This document shows, piece after piece, positions 6,440 through 7,315 of a stretch of 7,315 bases of DNA. The DNA is from Desulfuromonadales bacterium (GTDB lineage: Bacteria; Desulfobacterota; Desulfuromonadia; Desulfuromonadales; BM103), in assembly GCA_029859485.1 (NCBI GenBank), contig JAOUDB010000119.1, positions 1 through 7,315 on the forward strand, given 5' to 3'. The notes under the pieces are model-generated. The model saw nothing but the letters and a program-made list of their open reading frames with translations, searched no databases and was not told the DNA's origin. A program made the translations under genes and the position numbers. How positions within the stretch are numbered: position 1 is the stretch's first letter; the number at the start of each line of letters is the position of its first letter.

Positions 6440-6452
6440 GGGTAATTGCAAA
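6433..6452. promoter_or_regulatory. Second operator-like dyad overlapping the arsR -35 box
   Basis: TTTGCAA-N6-TTGCAAA is a perfect 7-bp inverted repeat with the same 6-nt spacing as the neighbouring dyad. Its promoter-proximal arm contains the -35 hexamer. The centres of the two dyads are 29 bp apart, close to three helical turns, so two dimers could sit on one face of the DNA. Confidence 0.5.
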
Positions 6453-6522
6453 TATTCTGAAGGTGGGTGTCGCTTAAGGGGAGAGAGAAGCTCGAGGCGC
6501 TGGGTAATCTGAGGGTATTTAG

Positions 6523-6554
6523 AAAAAAACAGCGCCTGAAATTTCAGGCGCTGT
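6523..6554 (-). terminator. Intrinsic terminator after the tRNA-Sec gene
   Basis: A perfect 26-nt palindrome (6529-6554; arms ACAGCGCCTGA and its complement around AATT) forms an 11-bp GC-rich hairpin. On the minus strand it runs directly into seven T residues (6523-6529, counting the last paired base). It lies 8 nt beyond the encoded CCA of the tRNA. It ends the yedF-selC transcript and isolates it from the arsR module. Confidence 0.92.
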
Positions 6555-6562
6555 CTAATAAT

Positions 6563-6658
6563 TGGCGGGAGTAGATGGGAATCGAACCCACCAGGGAGGG
6601 GATGCCTCCCCCATCGGTTTTGAAGACCGAGCGCGCCACCAGACTACGAACTACTCCC
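6563..6658 (-). tRNA. selC: tRNA-Sec (anticodon UCA), CCA encoded
   Basis: The 96-nt gene has the bacterial tRNA-Sec 8+5 architecture. The acceptor stem is 8 bp (GGGAGTAG with CTACTCCC), followed by discriminator G and an encoded CCA. The anticodon stem is 5 bp (TCGGT/ACCGA) with loop CTTCAAA, giving anticodon TCA, which reads UGA. A long variable arm (GGGAGG/CCTCCC) follows, then a T arm with loop TTCGATT and no gap before the acceptor. The D arm makes a 6-bp stem with a TGGT loop only if one A is bulged (CGT-A-GTC with GGCGCG); an unbroken stem would contain A-C and G-G mismatches. It lies 5 nt after the yedF stop and before a strong terminator, so it is probably processed from a yedF-selC transcript. 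Confidence 0.97.
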
Positions 6659-6663
6659 GTGTT

Positions 6664-7248
6664 TTAAAGTCTTATGATGTTACCAGCCTCTTCCAGAGCA
6701 TTGACCAGTTCCAGCATGTTGGAAATTCTGCCAACGGCCAAAGTTTCTTTCACGTTGAAAAATTCCAGACACAGGCCACAAGAAGCAATGTCGACGCCTC
6801 TGTTTGCCAGTTCTGTTAGGGGCTCGATCACGTCTGAGCCTCCAAGCGTAAGTTTGACGCCGTTGTTGACGAAGTAAATGGCGTCGGGCGTGGTGTCCGA
6901 CTCGATCAGAGTGAAAATAAAGTTCTTCATCAGGATCTGACCGAGTTTGGCATCGCCGCGTCCCATTTCGTCGGACGCAATAAAGATGACTGTCGGTCCG
7001 GGTTTGGTCGTGCCGACAATGGTTTTCTCCGGTGCTACGCCAGGAGTCAGGCTGATCTCAAAGGTCTCTTCAGCTTGAATGACGCTCGTTGTGTACCCAA
7101 GGCTTTTTGCCAGTCGCGTGACGTTATCTCTGGAGACATCATCATCAACCAGTACTTTAAGAGTACGGTCCGGATGTGCCAGCATCAACTTGCGGGTCTG
7201 TACGACCGGTTGAGGGCATTGCTGCCCGCGACAATCAAGTATTTCCAT
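6664..7248 (-). CDS. yedF: YedF, selenium-metabolism-associated TusA-like/DsrE-like fusion protein
   Basis: The 194-residue protein has two parts. An N-terminal TusA/SirA-like domain (about 1-70) opens MEILDCRGQQCPQPVVQTRK, with the sulfurtransferase CPxP motif at C11 and an extra C6. A C-terminal DsrE/DsrF-like domain (about 83-194) reads TVIFIASDEMGRGD at its start and ends with ASCGLCLEFFNV (C157, C160). This combination matches the YedF proteins that co-occur with Sec synthesis genes (TIGR03527-type). A role in handling or delivering selenium as persulfide/perselenide is plausible, but the biochemical activity is not established here. The ATG at 7248 is chosen because AAGGAGG lies 4 nt before it; a TTG start 5 codons upstream would overlap that site. 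It is probably co-transcribed with selC. Confidence 0.93.
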   Translation of the reverse strand: MEILDCRGQQCPQPVVQTRKLMLAHPDRTLKVLVDDDVSRDNVTRLAKSLGYTTSVIQAEETFEISLTPGVAPEKTIVGTTKPGPTVIFIASDEMGRGDAKLGQILMKNFIFTLIESDTTPDAIYFVNNGVKLTLGGSDVIEPLTELANRGVDIASCGLCLEFFNVKETLAVGRISNMLELVNALEEAGNIIRL

Positions 7249-7252
7249 TCTG

Positions 7253-7259
7253 CCTCCTT
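7253..7259 (-). promoter_or_regulatory. Shine-Dalgarno that fixes the yedF start
   Basis: AAGGAGG on the minus strand lies 4 nt before the ATG at 7248. It makes the upstream in-frame TTG an unlikely start. Confidence 0.8.
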
Positions 7260-7272
7260 GCAAAGCGACATC

Positions 7273-7301
7273 ATAATAGTTGGATTATGTAATATTGACA
7301 A
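7273..7301 (-). promoter_or_regulatory. Predicted sigma70-type promoter of yedF-selC
   Basis: TTGTCA (5 of 6 -35 consensus bases) and TATTAT (5 of 6 -10 bases) are separated by exactly 17 nt, 24 nt upstream of the yedF ATG. No operator-like dyad overlaps it, so expression of yedF and the tRNA may be constitutive. Confidence 0.7.
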
Positions 7302-7315
7302 GGGCATTTAAGATT

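Overview
The window is a selenocysteine (Sec) locus read almost entirely from the minus strand. In transcription order it holds yedF and the selenocysteine tRNA gene (selC), then a five-gene ArsR/permease/thiol-redox module, then a UGA-containing AhpD-like selenoprotein gene followed by selA and the 5' two thirds of selB. SelA, YedF, a bacterial-type tRNA-Sec with an 8-bp acceptor stem, moderate GC content and a CxxU AhpD-like selenoprotein suggest an anaerobic deltaproteobacterium, most likely of the Desulfuromonadia (Geobacter/Desulfuromonas/Pelobacter relatives). That assignment is inferred from gene content and not proven.

Layout from the right edge leftwards (5' to 3' on the minus strand). 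A good sigma70-type promoter (7273-7301) precedes yedF (6664-7248). The tRNA-Sec gene (6563-6658) starts only 5 nt after the yedF stop, and the unit closes with a strong intrinsic terminator (6523-6554). A second promoter (6411-6439), overlapped by two perfect dyads, drives arsR (6061-6387), an ArsP/DUF318-type permease (4701-6023), a small cytosolic CxxC thioredoxin-fold protein (4417-4665), an exported thioredoxin (4034-4420) and a CcdA-like membrane thiol transporter (3332-4033). The last three genes overlap or abut. After an AT-rich, gene-free spacer (3095-3331) comes the third unit: the selenoprotein gene (2822-3094), selA (1373-2776) and selB (1-1247, cut by the window edge). A fold-back repeat lies between selA and selB.

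How the parts work together: SelA converts Ser-tRNA-Sec to Sec-tRNA-Sec, selC encodes that tRNA, and SelB delivers it to UGA codons followed by a SECIS hairpin. YedF is a sulfurtransferase-like protein tied to selenium metabolism. The small gene just upstream of selA is itself a client: its codon 44 is an in-frame UGA in a Cys-x-x-Sec motif, followed at the expected distance by a SECIS-like hairpin. Ordinary gene calling would miss it or split it. The embedded arsR module has its own regulation and looks like a metalloid/thiol-stress system. Its link to selenium is positional only. selD was not found in this window.
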